DNA of 64,000 bases from Nitratireductor sp. B36 (GCF_020833685.1 NZ_JACKZY010000004.1:248001-312000), one strand, 5' to 3'. Positions 18,821 to 29,064 are shown, numbered from the stretch's first letter. The notes: generated by a model from the sequence alone, not told the origin. Program-made: numbers and translations.

Positions 18821-20014
18821 ATGCAGCAACGTCTTTATTACATCGATTTCCTGCGTGTTTCCGCGTTCATGCTGCTGATCGCATATCACGCCTCCGTCGC
18901 GTTCTTCCCGGACATGAAATGGCTCATTGAGGCGCCGGAGGGCAGCGCCACACTGGCCCTGATCATGAAACACCCGCGCGCATGGCGGCTTGCCCTGCTT
19001 TTCTTCGTGTCAGGCATGGGAACCTGGTTTGTCTACCGGCGGTGCCATGATCTCACCTTCCTGAAGGGTCGGTTCATGCGGCTTTTCCCGCCGCTGATCT
19101 TCGCCATGTGTGTCATCATCGTTCCGCAGGTCTGGTACGAGCGCATGTATGAGAATGGCTATGAGGGCTCGTTCCTCACCTTCTGGCTCACGCGCTATTT
19201 CACCGAGGGCAAATATCCGGAGGGGAATTTCACCTGGGCGCATATGTGGTTTGTTGCCTATCTGCTGGTGATGACCGTCGTCTGCTATCCGGTCTTCCGC
19301 CTGATCGACCAGCCCTTCATGAAACCGGTGACCGACTGGTTCCAGCGGGTGGCGGGCTCCTCCTGGGTTTACCTGCTTTTCCTTCTGCCGCTTGTGCTCA
19401 ATCTCGCGCTGTCGCCCTTCTTCCCGCGCCAGACCAATGCACTCTACAATGACGGCGCATGGTTTGCGGTATGGGCGAGCTGGTTCGGGCTCGGCTTTCT
19501 TTTCGCGCGATACCATCAAGCGCTGATCGGGAATGTCGTGGGTTTACGCTGGCGAAGCGCGTGGTCTGCGGCGGCGCTGACTTTAGCGCTCTACCTCTTT
19601 TCATGGACAGGAGCTGGCGGCTACTTCATCGGCGACTATGAGACCATGACACCACTATACAAGGTGCTGCTGATGGCGCTTGCATGGACGATGATCCTGG
19701 CGCTATGCGGGTTCGCCGCGAAGTATCTGGATGCACCGAGTGCCACTGTCTCATGGCTTAACCGCAAGGTGTTTCCACTTTATATCGTCCACCAGACCGT
19801 GGTGGTGGCGGCCCTGTATTACGTGTTGCCGCTTGGGCTCGCTGTCTGGACGGAATATTTGCTGGTTCTTGCGATCACGTTCGCCGGCTCTTTCCTGTTC
19901 GCCGCGGCGGTTGAGTTGCTGCCCGGGCGCATCGGCCTTCTGGTGGGGCTTCCGCCTCGTGGAAAACCGCTTCCGGCGGGTGGCGCGGAAACGCAATCGA
20001 TGCGTGGGGCTTGA
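18821..20014 (+). CDS. Acyltransferase 3 family membrane protein
   Basis: 397 residues, about ten hydrophobic segments. The N-terminus RLYYIDFLRVSAFMLLIAYHASVAFF has the Arg/Asp-Leu-Arg and His expected of the acyltransferase_3 (OpgC/OafA) fold. Such proteins acylate periplasmic glucans, O-antigen or other glycans using acyl groups from the cytoplasm. Nothing in the neighbourhood identifies the substrate. It is inserted between murJ and trpS, which are often closer together in relatives. GGGGAG lies 8 bases before the ATG. Confidence 0.85.
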   Translation: MQQRLYYIDFLRVSAFMLLIAYHASVAFFPDMKWLIEAPEGSATLALIMKHPRAWRLALLFFVSGMGTWFVYRRCHDLTFLKGRFMRLFPPLIFAMCVIIVPQVWYERMYENGYEGSFLTFWLTRYFTEGKYPEGNFTWAHMWFVAYLLVMTVVCYPVFRLIDQPFMKPVTDWFQRVAGSSWVYLLFLLPLVLNLALSPFFPRQTNALYNDGAWFAVWASWFGLGFLFARYHQALIGNVVGLRWRSAWSAAALTLALYLFSWTGAGGYFIGDYETMTPLYKVLLMALAWTMILALCGFAAKYLDAPSATVSWLNRKVFPLYIVHQTVVVAALYYVLPLGLAVWTEYLLVLAITFAGSFLFAAAVELLPGRIGLLVGLPPRGKPLPAGGAETQSMRGA

Positions 20015-20086
20015 TTGCCGGTTTCGCGTCGTTCATAAGCCATGGCGCGCGGCCTTCGCGCTCCACAGGGCATTCAGGAAAGATCC

Positions 20087-21154
20087 ATGAGCGAATTCAG
20101 GGAGCTCGTCTTCTCCGGCGTTCAGCCGACGGGCAATCTTCACCTCGGCAATTATCTGGGCGCGTTGCAGAAGTTTGTCGCGCTTCAGGAGAGCCATGAG
20201 TGCATCTATTGCGTCGTCGATCTGCATTCGCTGACCGCGACTATGGCGCATGACGATCTGGCCGACCAGACGCGTTCGATCACCGCTGCCTTCCTGGCGA
20301 GCGGCATCGATCCGAAGAAGAACATCGTCTTCAACCAGAGCCAGGTGCTGCAGCACGCTGAGCTCGCATGGATTTTCAACTGCGTCGCGCGCATCGGCTG
20401 GATGAACCGCATGACGCAGTTCAAGGACAAGGCCGGCAAGGACCGTGAGAACGCGTCGCTCGGCCTGCTCGCCTATCCGAGCCTCATGGCTGCTGACATT
20501 CTCGTCTATCGCGCCACCCACGTGCCGGTGGGCGATGACCAGAAGCAGCATCTCGAGCTGACGCGCGACATTGCGCAGAAGTTCAACAACGACTTCTCAG
20601 CCCGCATCGCCGAGCTGGGTTATGGCGTGGAGATGGAGGTGGGCGAAGAGAAGGTGAACGGCTTCTTCCCGCTCACCGAGCCGCTGATCGAAGGCGCGAT
20701 CACGCGCGTGATGAGCCTGCGTGACGGCTCCAAGAAGATGTCCAAATCGGACCCGTCCGACCTGTCGCGCATCAATCTTACGGACGACGCCGACGCCATC
20801 GCCAAAAAGATCAAGAAGGCAAAGACCGACCCCGAGGCTCTGCCTTCAGAAGTGGACGGCCTGGCCGAGCGGCCCGAGGCGCAGAACCTCGTTGGCATCT
20901 ACGCCGCGCTTTCCGGTGCCACCAAGGCGGATGTGCTTGCGGAGTTCGGTGGGCGGCAATTCTCCGAGTTCAAGCCGGCACTGGCCGAACTTGCGGTCGA
21001 GAAACTGTCTCCGATCGCTGGTGAAATGCGCCGCATCCTCGACGACCCGGCTTATATTGACGGTGTTCTGCGTGAAGGTGCTGGCCGGGCGCGCGAGAAG
21101 GCGGAAGCGACCATGAAGATGGTGCGCGAGATCATCGGGCTCATCGACGGGTGA
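20087..21154 (+). CDS. trpS: Tryptophanyl-tRNA synthetase
   Basis: 355 residues from the ATG at 20087 ([11 protein letters not shown]), preceded by AGGAAAG. Class I signatures: [12 protein letters not shown] (HIGH-type) at about 15-26 and [10 protein letters not shown] (KMSKS). [10 protein letters not shown] is typical for TrpRS. The frame is open from 20042, but that N-terminal extension has no family match and no ribosome site. Confidence 0.97.
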   Translation: MSEFRELVFSGVQPTGNLHLGNYLGALQKFVALQESHECIYCVVDLHSLTATMAHDDLADQTRSITAAFLASGIDPKKNIVFNQSQVLQHAELAWIFNCVARIGWMNRMTQFKDKAGKDRENASLGLLAYPSLMAADILVYRATHVPVGDDQKQHLELTRDIAQKFNNDFSARIAELGYGVEMEVGEEKVNGFFPLTEPLIEGAITRVMSLRDGSKKMSKSDPSDLSRINLTDDADAIAKKIKKAKTDPEALPSEVDGLAERPEAQNLVGIYAALSGATKADVLAEFGGRQFSEFKPALAELAVEKLSPIAGEMRRILDDPAYIDGVLREGAGRAREKAEATMKMVREIIGLIDG

Positions 21155-21246
21155 GGCCTTTGACTGCCCCGTCTTGCCGAAAGCTCTCTGCGATGGCAGA
21201 TTGCGCGGAATTGGCGGGTCACTCGCCGGCGAAACAGGACGTGTGA

Positions 21247-21738
21247 ATGGTCTCCAAGCGACTGATCCGCGAGGCGGGACACCGCCGCAAATTCCTTGCC
21301 ATCATTGATGACACGCCCGAATGCGAACGGGCCGTTGCCTATGCGGCCCGGCGTGCCCAGTCGACGAACGGCGTTCTGGTGCTTCTTTTCGTGATCGAAC
21401 CCGGCGATTTTCAGCATTGGCTCGGGGTTGAGCAGATCATGCGTGAAGAAGCCACGGCAACCGCCAATGCGGCGCTCGACACCCACGCGACCAAGGTTCG
21501 CGAGACCATCGGCATCGAGCCGGAGCTCGTCGTGCGCGAGGGCAAATCCGCCGACGAGATTCACAAGCTGATCGAAGAGGATCAGGACATCGCTATTCTC
21601 GTTCTGGCGGCGGGCAGTTCCAAGGAAGGGCCGGGGCCGTTGGTTTCGTCGATCGCCGGCAAGACGGCTGCTTTTCCCATCCCCGTCACCGTCGTCCCCC
21701 AAAATCTGAGCGACGAGGAAATCGAAAGTCTGGCATAA
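21247..21738 (+). CDS. Universal stress protein (UspA family)
   Basis: 163 residues. KFLAIIDDTPECERAVAYAARRA at the start and LVLAAGSSKEGPGPLVSSIAG and FPIPVTVVP at the end give the Usp fold with a Gly-rich ATP-binding type loop. These small cytoplasmic proteins support stress tolerance. It follows trpS by 92 bases and precedes nfu by 92 bases, an order common in rhizobia. Confidence 0.85.
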   Translation: MVSKRLIREAGHRRKFLAIIDDTPECERAVAYAARRAQSTNGVLVLLFVIEPGDFQHWLGVEQIMREEATATANAALDTHATKVRETIGIEPELVVREGKSADEIHKLIEEDQDIAILVLAAGSSKEGPGPLVSSIAGKTAAFPIPVTVVPQNLSDEEIESLA

Positions 21739-21830
21739 GCGCGCTTTGCTTCCCATATGTGCGCTTGAACCCTCGAACGATTCCTCCTATTTTAGAATCA
21801 TTCCAAGAAACGCCAGATCGGAAAACCACC

Positions 21831-22406
21831 ATGTTCATTCAGACCGAAGCGACCCCCAATCCCGCGACGCTGAAATTCCTGCCTGGCCGAGTGGTTCTGG
21901 AGGAGGGCACTGCCGATTTCCGCGAGGCGGAGTCTGCAGCAGAGACATCGCCCCTGGCAGAGCGGCTTTTCTCGGTCACAGGCGTGTCCGGTGTCTTTTT
22001 CGGTTATGACTTCATCACGGTCACCAAAGAGGATGGTCCGGATTGGCAGCATTTGAAGCCGGCCATTCTCGGCACCATCATGGAGCACTTCATGTCGGGC
22101 CAGCCGGTGATGGCGAAGGCAGGCTTAGGCGGGCTTCCGGTTTCGGAAGATGGAGAGTTTTACGACGAGGCCGACGAGCAGATCGTATCCACCATCAAGG
22201 AACTGTTGGATACCCGTGTGCGTCCCGCAGTCGCCCAGGATGGTGGTGACATCACTTTCCGCGGCTATGAAAAGGGCACCGTCTTTCTGCATATGAAAGG
22301 TGCCTGCGCTGGCTGCCCGTCCTCCACAGCCACGTTGAAACACGGCATCCAGAACCTACTTCATCATTTCGTGCCGGAAGTCCGGGAAGTCGAGCAGGTG
22401 CTCTGA
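21831..22406 (+). CDS. NifU/Nfu-family iron-sulphur cluster scaffold
   Basis: 191 residues from the ATG at 21831 (MFIQTEATPNPATLKFLPG). Residues 1-85 are the Nfu_N domain; the C-terminal NifU domain has VRPAVAQDGGDITF and the cluster-binding pair in GACAGCPSSTATLKHG (Cys-X2-Cys). It carries and delivers a 4Fe-4S cluster to client enzymes. The frame is open from 21759 but the family N-terminus fixes the start. A bidirectional terminator follows. Confidence 0.95.
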   Translation: MFIQTEATPNPATLKFLPGRVVLEEGTADFREAESAAETSPLAERLFSVTGVSGVFFGYDFITVTKEDGPDWQHLKPAILGTIMEHFMSGQPVMAKAGLGGLPVSEDGEFYDEADEQIVSTIKELLDTRVRPAVAQDGGDITFRGYEKGTVFLHMKGACAGCPSSTATLKHGIQNLLHHFVPEVREVEQVL

Positions 22407-22433
22407 TCCCTCTCCTCATCAAGGTTAGGCAAG

Positions 22434-22464
22434 AAAAAACCGGGCTCCAAGGCCCGGTTTTTTT
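22434..22464. terminator. Bidirectional terminator between nfu and the L,D-transpeptidase gene
   Basis: AAAAAACCGGGC (22434-22445) and GCCCGGTTTTTT are reverse complements around a 6-base loop; a seventh and eighth T follow. It works for nfu on the plus strand and for the convergent minus-strand gene ending at 22504. Confidence 0.93.
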
Positions 22465-22503
22465 CAGGGTCGGATCGAGTGACCCTGGTCGCTGAGACGG
22501 TTT

Positions 22504-23127
22504 CTACCGCTTAACGATTACTTTAGCACCAACTTCGGTACGGTTGTAAAGGTCGATGATGTCCTGATTCATCAATCTGATGCATCCCGACGACATTGCT
22601 TTGCCAATCGACCGCCATTCCGGCGTGCCGTGCAGGCGATAGCCCGTGTCGCCACCGCGGTTGAAAAGATAGAGCGCGCGAGCGCCCAGCGGATTGGACA
22701 GGCCGGGCGGCATGCCCTGGCGCCATTTCGCCAGCTCCGGCTGACGACCGATCATTGCAGAGGGCGGCGTCCATGTTGGCCATTCGCGTTTCATGGCAAT
22801 GCGTGCTGTGCCTGCCCACTCAAAACCCTCACGCCCCACACCGATGCCATAGCGCATCGCCTTGCCGCCATCCATCACCAGGTAAAGAAACTTGGCGTTG
22901 GTGTCGACAATGATCGTGCCGGGCTTTTCCTTGGTTTCGTAGGAAACAATCTGACGGTGATACTGTCGGGGAACTTCGTTGATCGGAATTCGTGGCAATT
23001 GATAGCCAGCGTCTTTCACGGTGCCGTAGTCCGAGGTGAAGACCTTCAGGGGTCCGCCCGACGTACAACCTGCGAGTGCCGTTGCGAATCCCAGTGCCGC
23101 AGCGATGGCAATCGACTTGAATCTCAT
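22504..23127 (-). CDS. Lipoprotein L,D-transpeptidase (ErfK/YbiS type)
   Basis: 207 residues from the ATG at 23127, preceded by GGGGGA. A signal peptide ends in LAGC, a lipobox, so the mature protein is probably a lipoprotein (Cys near residue 20). The YkuD catalytic motif is complete: HGTPEWRSIGKAMSSGCIRLMN, with the active Cys in SSGCIR. L,D-transpeptidases form 3-3 peptidoglycan cross-links, which dominate in rhizobia, or attach proteins to peptidoglycan. Transcribed convergently to nfu. Confidence 0.93.
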   Translation of the reverse strand: MRFKSIAIAAALGFATALAGCTSGGPLKVFTSDYGTVKDAGYQLPRIPINEVPRQYHRQIVSYETKEKPGTIIVDTNAKFLYLVMDGGKAMRYGIGVGREGFEWAGTARIAMKREWPTWTPPSAMIGRQPELAKWRQGMPPGLSNPLGARALYLFNRGGDTGYRLHGTPEWRSIGKAMSSGCIRLMNQDIIDLYNRTEVGAKVIVKR

Positions 23128-23244
23128 GTGTTCCCCCAAACCCGGATATCTTAATTGTGCCTGAAGCGTAGCGTAATTTGAGCACCATTGTTAAATTCTT
23201 GGTTAATGAATTGCCAAGGCTTCGGCCGCATTGACGTTGCGTAA

Positions 23245-23277
23245 GCCTGTTATTGACTCCGATTATTGCAAACAGGC
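23245..23277. promoter_or_regulatory. Inverted repeat upstream of the CueR-type regulator
   Basis: GCCTGTT (23245-23251) and AACAGGC (23271-23277) are exact reverse complements spaced by 19 bases, 41 bases before the regulator start. It could be an operator or a leader hairpin. It does not look like the usual CueR operator with GGAAGG-type arms. Confidence 0.3.
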
Positions 23278-23318
23278 AACACAATCCCCAGTTTCGATGA
23301 AAGCGCAGGAGCTGCATC

Positions 23319-23708
23319 ATGAATGTTGGACAGGCCGCCCGCCGCTCGGGATTGCCGGCTAAGACGATCCGCTATTATGAGGAAATTGGCCTGATAGCGC
23401 CGCAGCGCGCAGGCAATGGATATCGCGCCTACAGCGATGAGGATCTGCATTTCCTCACATTTCTGAAGCGCGCGCGGGGGCTTGGCTTCTCGATCGACGA
23501 GTGCCGGCAACTCATGGCGCTTTATCGGGACAGGGAACGGGCAAGCCAGGACGTGCGCGACATAGCCGTCTCCCATGTGGCGGCGATCGATGAAAAGATC
23601 GCTGAACTGCAATCCATGCGCGCGACCCTGAACAAGTTGATCCAAGCCTGTCGCGGCGATGAACGTCCTGACTGCCCGATCCTCAACGACATAGCCGGCG
23701 CGCGCTGA
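23319..23708 (+). CDS. cueR: MerR-family Cu(I)-responsive regulator (CueR/HmrR type)
   Basis: 129 residues. Winged helix at the N-terminus (MNVGQAARRSGLPAKTIRYYEEIGLI), a long dimerisation helix, and a metal loop CRGDERPDCPIL. Cys111 and Cys119 are separated by seven residues, as in CueR (Cys112/Cys120), which indicates sensing of monovalent copper, silver or gold. The expected target, a copper P-type ATPase, is not in the window. AGGAG lies 8 bases before the ATG. Confidence 0.88.
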   Translation: MNVGQAARRSGLPAKTIRYYEEIGLIAPQRAGNGYRAYSDEDLHFLTFLKRARGLGFSIDECRQLMALYRDRERASQDVRDIAVSHVAAIDEKIAELQSMRATLNKLIQACRGDERPDCPILNDIAGAR

Positions 23709-23746
23709 GGCTTCAATCAGACGAGCAGGAATGGCATAGTCAGCAG

Positions 23747-24247
23747 ATGCCGATCATCTCTCCGATTCCTCTCAATCCGCTGGCAGATGGACGCCAGTCC
23801 GACCGGGCCATGGTTATCCGCCGCGGTGTCCAGCGGCTGTTGATAGCCATGGGGGCCGTGGTCTTGCCGGAAGTGACGCTTGCCACCGGCCGCCGCGCCG
23901 ATCTCGTTGCGTTGACGAAGAAGGGCGACATCTGGATTATCGAGATCAAGTCGTCAATTGAGGATTTTCGAGTGGATCGGAAATGGCCTGAGTATCGCCA
24001 GCATTCCGACCGCTTCTTCTTTGCGACTCATCCGGAAGTGCCGGCAGAGATTTTTCCCGAGGAGTGCGGGTTCATCCTCTCCGATGGCTATGGGGCAGAG
24101 ATCCTGCGTGAACCGGATGAGCACAGGCTCGCCGCTGCCACGCGCAAGGCAATGATGCTGCGCTTTGCGCGGGCGGGGGCGGCACGTGTCACGGCAGCCG
24201 AGCTTGCCGGGATAGAGGTGCCGCTCGCCGATGGTGAGGCAGGCTGA
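23747..24247 (+). CDS. mmcB: MmcB-family DNA repair putative endonuclease
   Basis: 166 residues. The family pattern is RAMVIRRGVQRLLIAMG, then GRRADLVALTKKGDIWIIEIKSSIEDFRVDRKWPEYRQHSDRFFFAT. Asp in RADLV and Glu-X-Lys in IEIKSS are the PD-(D/E)XK nuclease residues. In Caulobacter, MmcB belongs to the SOS-independent DNA damage response and helps tolerance to mitomycin C. It lies 38 bases after the CueR-type gene; common regulation is not evident. Confidence 0.9.
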   Translation: MPIISPIPLNPLADGRQSDRAMVIRRGVQRLLIAMGAVVLPEVTLATGRRADLVALTKKGDIWIIEIKSSIEDFRVDRKWPEYRQHSDRFFFATHPEVPAEIFPEECGFILSDGYGAEILREPDEHRLAAATRKAMMLRFARAGAARVTAAELAGIEVPLADGEAG

Positions 24248-24250
24248 GAC

Positions 24251-24868
24251 TTAGGCTTTGAAGGCAGCACGGCCTGTCGCCAGCGCGTGGTCAAGATATT
24301 CCACGCGGTCCTGGCCGAAGAATGCCTCTCCATTGAGCACGTAGGTAGGAACGCCGACAGCATCGGCTTCCACGGCATCTTTGGTGTTCTGTGCGCGAAT
24401 TGCCGAAATCTCTTCGCTTTGTGCTCTCTCCAGAATGGACGCGGAGTCGAATTTTTCCAGTTCGAGATATTTCGCAAGCGTATCGGGATCGGCGATGTCT
24501 TCTTCATTTGCCCACACGGCGGCGAAGACACGCTCCATATAGCTCATGGGATCATGACCCTCGGCGACGAGCGCCGCGATCACATGGTCCGCAAGAGCCG
24601 GGTCGACCGGCCAGTGTTTGGGCATTTTGTTGATGGGCATGCCCCGGAAGTCGGCGATGCGCTGAAGTTCCACCATACGCAACCTCTGGCGAACAGGCGG
24701 ACGTTTCGCCGGTGGCACTGCACCGGAAATTTCCCAGATCCCCATCAGGTTGACCGGTTTCACCCGCACGCTCGCTCCATGCTTGGAAAGAACCGCACGC
24801 AGAGGCTGATGCCCCAGATAGGTGAAGGGCGATGCAGATGTGAAATAGTAATCAACGGTGGTCGTCAT
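24251..24868 (-). CDS. 2-hydroxychromene-2-carboxylate isomerase family protein (DsbA-like fold)
   Basis: 205 residues. The thioredoxin-like start VDYYFTSASPFTYLGH contains the Ser used for glutathione in the HCCA isomerase/GST-kappa group, and GVPTYVLNGEAFFGQDRVEYLDHAL is the conserved C-terminal block. The named reaction belongs to naphthalene breakdown, but most homologues outside that pathway have unknown substrates. Here it lies next to a fatty-acid degradation cluster on the same strand. GGAGA precedes the ATG. Confidence 0.8.
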   Translation of the reverse strand: MTTTVDYYFTSASPFTYLGHQPLRAVLSKHGASVRVKPVNLMGIWEISGAVPPAKRPPVRQRLRMVELQRIADFRGMPINKMPKHWPVDPALADHVIAALVAEGHDPMSYMERVFAAVWANEEDIADPDTLAKYLELEKFDSASILERAQSEEISAIRAQNTKDAVEADAVGVPTYVLNGEAFFGQDRVEYLDHALATGRAAFKA

Positions 24869-24930
24869 CGATGTCTCCGGTTCAAACTAGCAGGTCGAAA
24901 CTATCGGCCCCGGTCGCGCACCGATAGGCT

Positions 24931-25476
24931 TCAGGACAACACTTTTGCGCGAGCACGCATGCCCTGATGTGAAGCCATGAATGCGCGCTCTTCATCGTTT
25001 GGCGGGCGCGGGGCGGCGTCCACACCAAGAGCGCCCATAACCTCCTCGACGGGGACAAAGCCTCTGCCTTTGTAATCATAGACGCCGCCAGTGGTGAGGA
25101 TCATGGCGGCGACGCGCCCATCGCCAAGCACGAACCGGTGCTGGCCGATAATCTGCGTGCCATCCCAGGTCTCGATTGTGGAGATCACATCAAAACGCTG
25201 CCACAGGCGCACCTCGCGCACATAAGCCGTCTGTAACCCGCCAAGCAGAGGTGCCCAGCCGCGCTGGCGCGCGGCACCGATCAGCCCGCTGCGCAGGAAG
25301 ATGTCGATCCGTCCCATATCCGCCAGCATCATGTAGCGGGCGTTGTTCAGGTGGATGTTCATGTCGATGTCGGTGGGCAGGCAGCGGAACGAGAGTTTGC
25401 TCTCGTCGCCCAGCCGGTAGACGCCCCGGCTCTTGCGTGTGGCGGCCACGCGAAGAAGACGCATCCAGACATACAT
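24931..25476 (-). CDS. Hot-dog fold thioesterase family protein
   Basis: 181 residues. FRCLPTDIDMNIHLNNARYMMLADMGRID is the 4HBT_2/THEM6-like hot-dog pattern, with the Asp-X-X-X-His-X-N type motif that positions the acyl thioester. It probably hydrolyses acyl-CoA. It is downstream of fadJ on the same strand, with a 137-base gap containing a hairpin, so transcription may be separate. Confidence 0.8.
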   Translation of the reverse strand: MYVWMRLLRVAATRKSRGVYRLGDESKLSFRCLPTDIDMNIHLNNARYMMLADMGRIDIFLRSGLIGAARQRGWAPLLGGLQTAYVREVRLWQRFDVISTIETWDGTQIIGQHRFVLGDGRVAAMILTTGGVYDYKGRGFVPVEEVMGALGVDAAPRPPNDEERAFMASHQGMRARAKVLS

Positions 25477-25555
25477 GATTTTCTATCCTGAGAGGTTGGT
25501 GCTGCGGCCGGCGCTTGCCCGGCAAAGCAACGTTCCGAAATTGTGCCCTGTTCAA

Positions 25556-25594
25556 CGTTCCGGACGCATTACTGCATCCGGAACGGAGTTTTTT
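25556..25594. repeat. Hairpin between fadJ and the thioesterase gene
   Basis: CGTTCCGGA (25556-25564) and TCCGGAACG (25577-25585) are exact arms around 12 bases. Six T follow at 25589-25594, but on the plus strand, whereas both flanking genes are on the minus strand. It may be a processing or mRNA-stabilising hairpin, or the terminator of an antisense transcript. Confidence 0.55.
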
Positions 25595-25613
25595 CGCTTT
25601 CGCAGCAAAAGCC

Positions 25614-27833
25614 TCAGGCGGCCTTCTTCTCCGCCGCCTTTTCAGGTGCAAAGCGCTGGTAGAAGGTCTCGCCGCTCTCAGCCATGTCCAGCAGGAGCTT
25701 CGGGGCCTTGAACTGCTTGCCGTACTTCTTCTGAAGGCGCTTGGTCATGGCAACGAAGGCCTCCGCTCCCATTCCGTCGATATAGGAGAGGGCACCGCCC
25801 GTGTAGGGCGCGAATCCGAAGGCGAGAATGGAGCCGACATCCGCCTCGCGCGGATCGACGACAATGCCTTCTTCCATGATGCGGGCCGCTTCCAGCGCGA
25901 TCGTAGCCAGGAAACGCTCCTGCAGTTCCTCGACATCGATCTTGTCCGGGTTCTTCTGCGGATAGAGATCCTTCAGGCCGGCCCACAGATGCTTCTTTGC
26001 AGGCTTTGCCGGATAGTCATAGAAGCCCTTGCCGTTCTTGCGGCCAAGGCGGCCATGCTTGTCGACCAGCGTGTCGATCAGCTCCATGTGGCGCGGGTCG
26101 ACGGCTTTGGGGCCGAGATCGCGCACGGTCTGCTTCATGATCTTCTGGGCGAGATCGACAGCCGTCTCATCGGTGAGAGCGAGCGGACCAACGGGCATGC
26201 CGGCCATCTTCGCCGCATTCTCCACCATCGGGGCGGGCACGCCTTCGATGACCATGGAGAAGGCCTCCTGCATGTAGCGCAGGACGCAGCGATTGACGTA
26301 GAAGCCGCGCGTGTCGTTGACGACGATCGGCGTCTTCTTGATGGCGCGCACATAGTCCATCGCCATGGCCAGCGCCTTGTCGCCGGTCTTCTTGCCCATG
26401 ATGATCTCGACCAGCATCATCTTGTCGACGGGCGAGAAGAAGTGGATGCCGATGAAGTTCTTCGGGCGCTTGGAGTTTTTCGCCAGACCGGAAATCGGAA
26501 TGGTCGAGGTGTTGGAGGCGAAGACGGCGGACGGTTTCAGAACCGCCTCGGCCTTTTCTGTCGCCGTTTTCTTGATCTCCGAATCCTCGAACACGGCCTC
26601 GATCACCAGATCGCAACCTTCAAGCTCGGCATAATCCTCGCTCGGAGTGATGAGCGAGAGTAGCTTTTCCTTGTCTTCGGCGGTGGCGCGGCCCTTCTTG
26701 ATGGCCTTGTCCATCAGATCGGCCGAATGCGCCTTGCCCTTTTCGGCGGACGCCGTGTCGCGGTCGATAAGAACGACAGGAATGCCCGCCTTGGCCGTGA
26801 CGAAGGCGATGCCCGCTCCCATGAAGCCGGCACCGAGCACGCCAATCTTCTTGAACTTCTTGGCTGGTACGTCGTCGGGGCGGCGAGCACCCTTGTTGAG
26901 CTCCTGCAGCGAGACGAAGAGCGAGCGGATCATCATCTTCGCTTCGGTCGTCTGCATGATCTCGGTGAAATAGCGCTGCTCGATGGTGAGCGCCGTGTCG
27001 AAGGGCACCAGCATGCCCTCATAGACGCATTTCAGGATCGCGGCTGCGGCCGGGTAATTGTTGTAGGTCTCGCGGCGCAGGATGGCGATCGCCGGCGGCC
27101 AGAGGTTTGCGCCCGCTGCCGAGTAGACGGGGCCGCCGGGCAGTTTGAAGCCCTTCTCGTCCCACGGCTGAACCGGGCTCAGGCCGTCGAGGATCATCTT
27201 CTTTGCTGTCTCGACCAGCTTCTTCGGCGCGGCGATCTCGTGGATCAGCCCCATGGCCTTCGCCTTCTGCGGCGTCAGCGTCTGGCCGGTGGTCAGCATC
27301 TGCAGGGCTTCCTGCGGCTTGGCAAGGCGTGGCACGCGCTGGGTGCCGCCTGCGCCGGGGAAGATGCCCACCTTCACTTCGGGAAGCGCCATCTTCACTG
27401 CCGGGCTGTCGGCTGCGACACGGCCATGGCAGGCGAGCGACAGCTCGAACGCGCCGCCCATGCAAGTGCCGTTGATGGCCGAGACCCACGGCTTGCCGGA
27501 GGTTTCAAGCTTGCGCCAGAGCCAGCCCATGCGGCCGGCATTGTCGAACAGAAGCTTGACCGCCTTCTTGCGGTCCTTGGCCTTTTCCTTCTCGAACTGG
27601 CCGAGCATCTTCTGCAGCATGGTCAGGTCCGCACCGCCGGAGAAGGTCTCCTTGCCGGAAGTGATGACAGCACCTTTGATCGCATCGCTGCCGGCAATCT
27701 GGTCGATGATCGCGTCCAGCTCGTTCATCACCTCTTCGGTGAAGACGTTCATGGAGCGGTCCGGCATGTCCCAGGTGACGAGCGCGATGCCGTCTGCGTC
27801 CACGTCAACAGTGAAATTCTTGTAGTCGGTCAT
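25614..27833 (-). CDS. fadJ: Bifunctional enoyl-CoA hydratase / 3-hydroxyacyl-CoA dehydrogenase
   Basis: 739 residues. Residues 1-300 are the crotonase domain ([50 protein letters not shown] with the two catalytic glutamates). Residues from about 325 are 3-hydroxyacyl-CoA dehydrogenase with the NAD loop [46 protein letters not shown] (His of the catalytic pair) and a C-terminal 3HCDH domain. It carries out steps two and three of beta-oxidation. It is 22 bases downstream of the thiolase gene, so the multienzyme pair is co-transcribed. GGGGAGAG supports the start. Confidence 0.95.
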   Translation of the reverse strand: MTDYKNFTVDVDADGIALVTWDMPDRSMNVFTEEVMNELDAIIDQIAGSDAIKGAVITSGKETFSGGADLTMLQKMLGQFEKEKAKDRKKAVKLLFDNAGRMGWLWRKLETSGKPWVSAINGTCMGGAFELSLACHGRVAADSPAVKMALPEVKVGIFPGAGGTQRVPRLAKPQEALQMLTTGQTLTPQKAKAMGLIHEIAAPKKLVETAKKMILDGLSPVQPWDEKGFKLPGGPVYSAAGANLWPPAIAILRRETYNNYPAAAAILKCVYEGMLVPFDTALTIEQRYFTEIMQTTEAKMMIRSLFVSLQELNKGARRPDDVPAKKFKKIGVLGAGFMGAGIAFVTAKAGIPVVLIDRDTASAEKGKAHSADLMDKAIKKGRATAEDKEKLLSLITPSEDYAELEGCDLVIEAVFEDSEIKKTATEKAEAVLKPSAVFASNTSTIPISGLAKNSKRPKNFIGIHFFSPVDKMMLVEIIMGKKTGDKALAMAMDYVRAIKKTPIVVNDTRGFYVNRCVLRYMQEAFSMVIEGVPAPMVENAAKMAGMPVGPLALTDETAVDLAQKIMKQTVRDLGPKAVDPRHMELIDTLVDKHGRLGRKNGKGFYDYPAKPAKKHLWAGLKDLYPQKNPDKIDVEELQERFLATIALEAARIMEEGIVVDPREADVGSILAFGFAPYTGGALSYIDGMGAEAFVAMTKRLQKKYGKQFKAPKLLLDMAESGETFYQRFAPEKAAEKKAA

Positions 27834-27855
27834 GGTCTGATCTCTCCCCGACAGC

Positions 27856-29064
27856 TCAAACGCGTTCGATGATGGTTGCGGTGCCCATGCCCGCGCCGAT
27901 GCACAGCGTCACGAGCGCTGTGTTCAGGTCGCGGCGCTCAAGCTCGTCGAGAACCGTGCCGAAGATCATCGCGCCGGTCGCACCCAGCGGGTGGCCCATG
28001 GCGATTGCGCCGCCATTCACATTGATCCGGTCATGGTCGATCTCGAAGGCCTGCATGTAACGCAGCACCACCGAGGCGAAAGCCTCGTTCAGCTCGAACA
28101 GGTCGATGTCCGAAAGCTTCATCTTGGCTTTCTTGAGAAGCTTCTCCGTCACGTCGACCGGACCGGTCAGCATGATCGCTGGCTCAGAGCCAATATTGGT
28201 GAAGGCGCGGATTTTCGCGCGCGGCTCAAGCCCCATGGACTTGCCGGCCTTGCGCGAACCGAGCAGCACGGCGGCCGCGCCATCGACGATGCCCGACGAG
28301 TTGCCGGCGTGGTGCACATGGTTGATGCTTTCAAGCTCCGGATAACGCTGCACGGCCACGGCATCGAAACCGCCCATTTCACCCGGCATCACGAAGGAGG
28401 GGTTGAGCTGGCCAAGCGCCTGCATGTCGGTACCGGGGCGCATGTGCTCGTCATGATCGAGAATGGTCAGCCCGTTCTGGTCTTCCACCGGGATCACGGA
28501 CTTCTTGAAATAGCCCTTGTCCCAGGCATTCTTGGCGCGCTTCTGGCTTTCAACCGCATAGGCATCCACATCGTCGCGTGAAAAACCATACTTCGTGGCG
28601 ATCAGATCGGCGGACACGCCCTGCGGCATGAAATAGGCGGGGATGCCGACCGAAGGGTCCATGAACCACGCGCCGCCGGACATGCCCATGCCGACGCGCG
28701 ACATGCTCTCCACGCCACCGGCAATGACGATCTCGTCGGAGCCGCCGGCGATCTTGGCCGCGCCCAGATTGATGGCGTCGAGGCCCGACGCACAGAAGCG
28801 TGAGATCTGCATGCCCGGAGCCGCGTTCGCGTAGCGCGCCTCGAAGGCGGCCGAGCGCGGGATCACGGAGCCGGCTTCGCCGACCGGATCGACACAGCCG
28901 AAAATGATGTCGTCCACCTTTGTGGTGTCCAGCCCGTTACGGTCGCGCACGGCTTCGAGAACCTTCGCGCCAAGGCGCACGGCGGGCACCTCGTGCAGCG
29001 AACCGTCCTTCTTGCCCCGTCCGCGCGGCGTGCGCACGGCGTCATATACATAAGCGTCAGCCAT
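27856..29064 (-). CDS. Acetyl-CoA C-acyltransferase (thiolase)
   Basis: 402 residues. Acyl-accepting Cys91 in [12 protein letters not shown], His358 in [14 protein letters not shown] and Cys388 in LCIGAGMG are all present. The length and sequence fit the FadI/FadA-like degradative thiolases that accompany FadJ. It releases acetyl-CoA in the last step of beta-oxidation. GGGAGA precedes the start. Confidence 0.94.
   Translation of the reverse strand: MADAYVYDAVRTPRGRGKKDGSLHEVPAVRLGAKVLEAVRDRNGLDTTKVDDIIFGCVDPVGEAGSVIPRSAAFEARYANAAPGMQISRFCASGLDAINLGAAKIAGGSDEIVIAGGVESMSRVGMGMSGGAWFMDPSVGIPAYFMPQGVSADLIATKYGFSRDDVDAYAVESQKRAKNAWDKGYFKKSVIPVEDQNGLTILDHDEHMRPGTDMQALGQLNPSFVMPGEMGGFDAVAVQRYPELESINHVHHAGNSSGIVDGAAAVLLGSRKAGKSMGLEPRAKIRAFTNIGSEPAIMLTGPVDVTEKLLKKAKMKLSDIDLFELNEAFASVVLRYMQAFEIDHDRINVNGGAIAMGHPLGATGAMIFGTVLDELERRDLNTALVTLCIGAGMGTATIIERV

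Noticed and set aside
23231-23244. TTGACGTTGCGTAA, resembling half of the MerR palindrome at 32220
   Set aside because: The second half is absent (GCC follows instead of ACGTCAA), so it is at best a half site.
25556-25594. Classical terminator after fadJ
   Set aside because: The T-run is on the plus strand while fadJ is on the minus strand; reported only as a hairpin.
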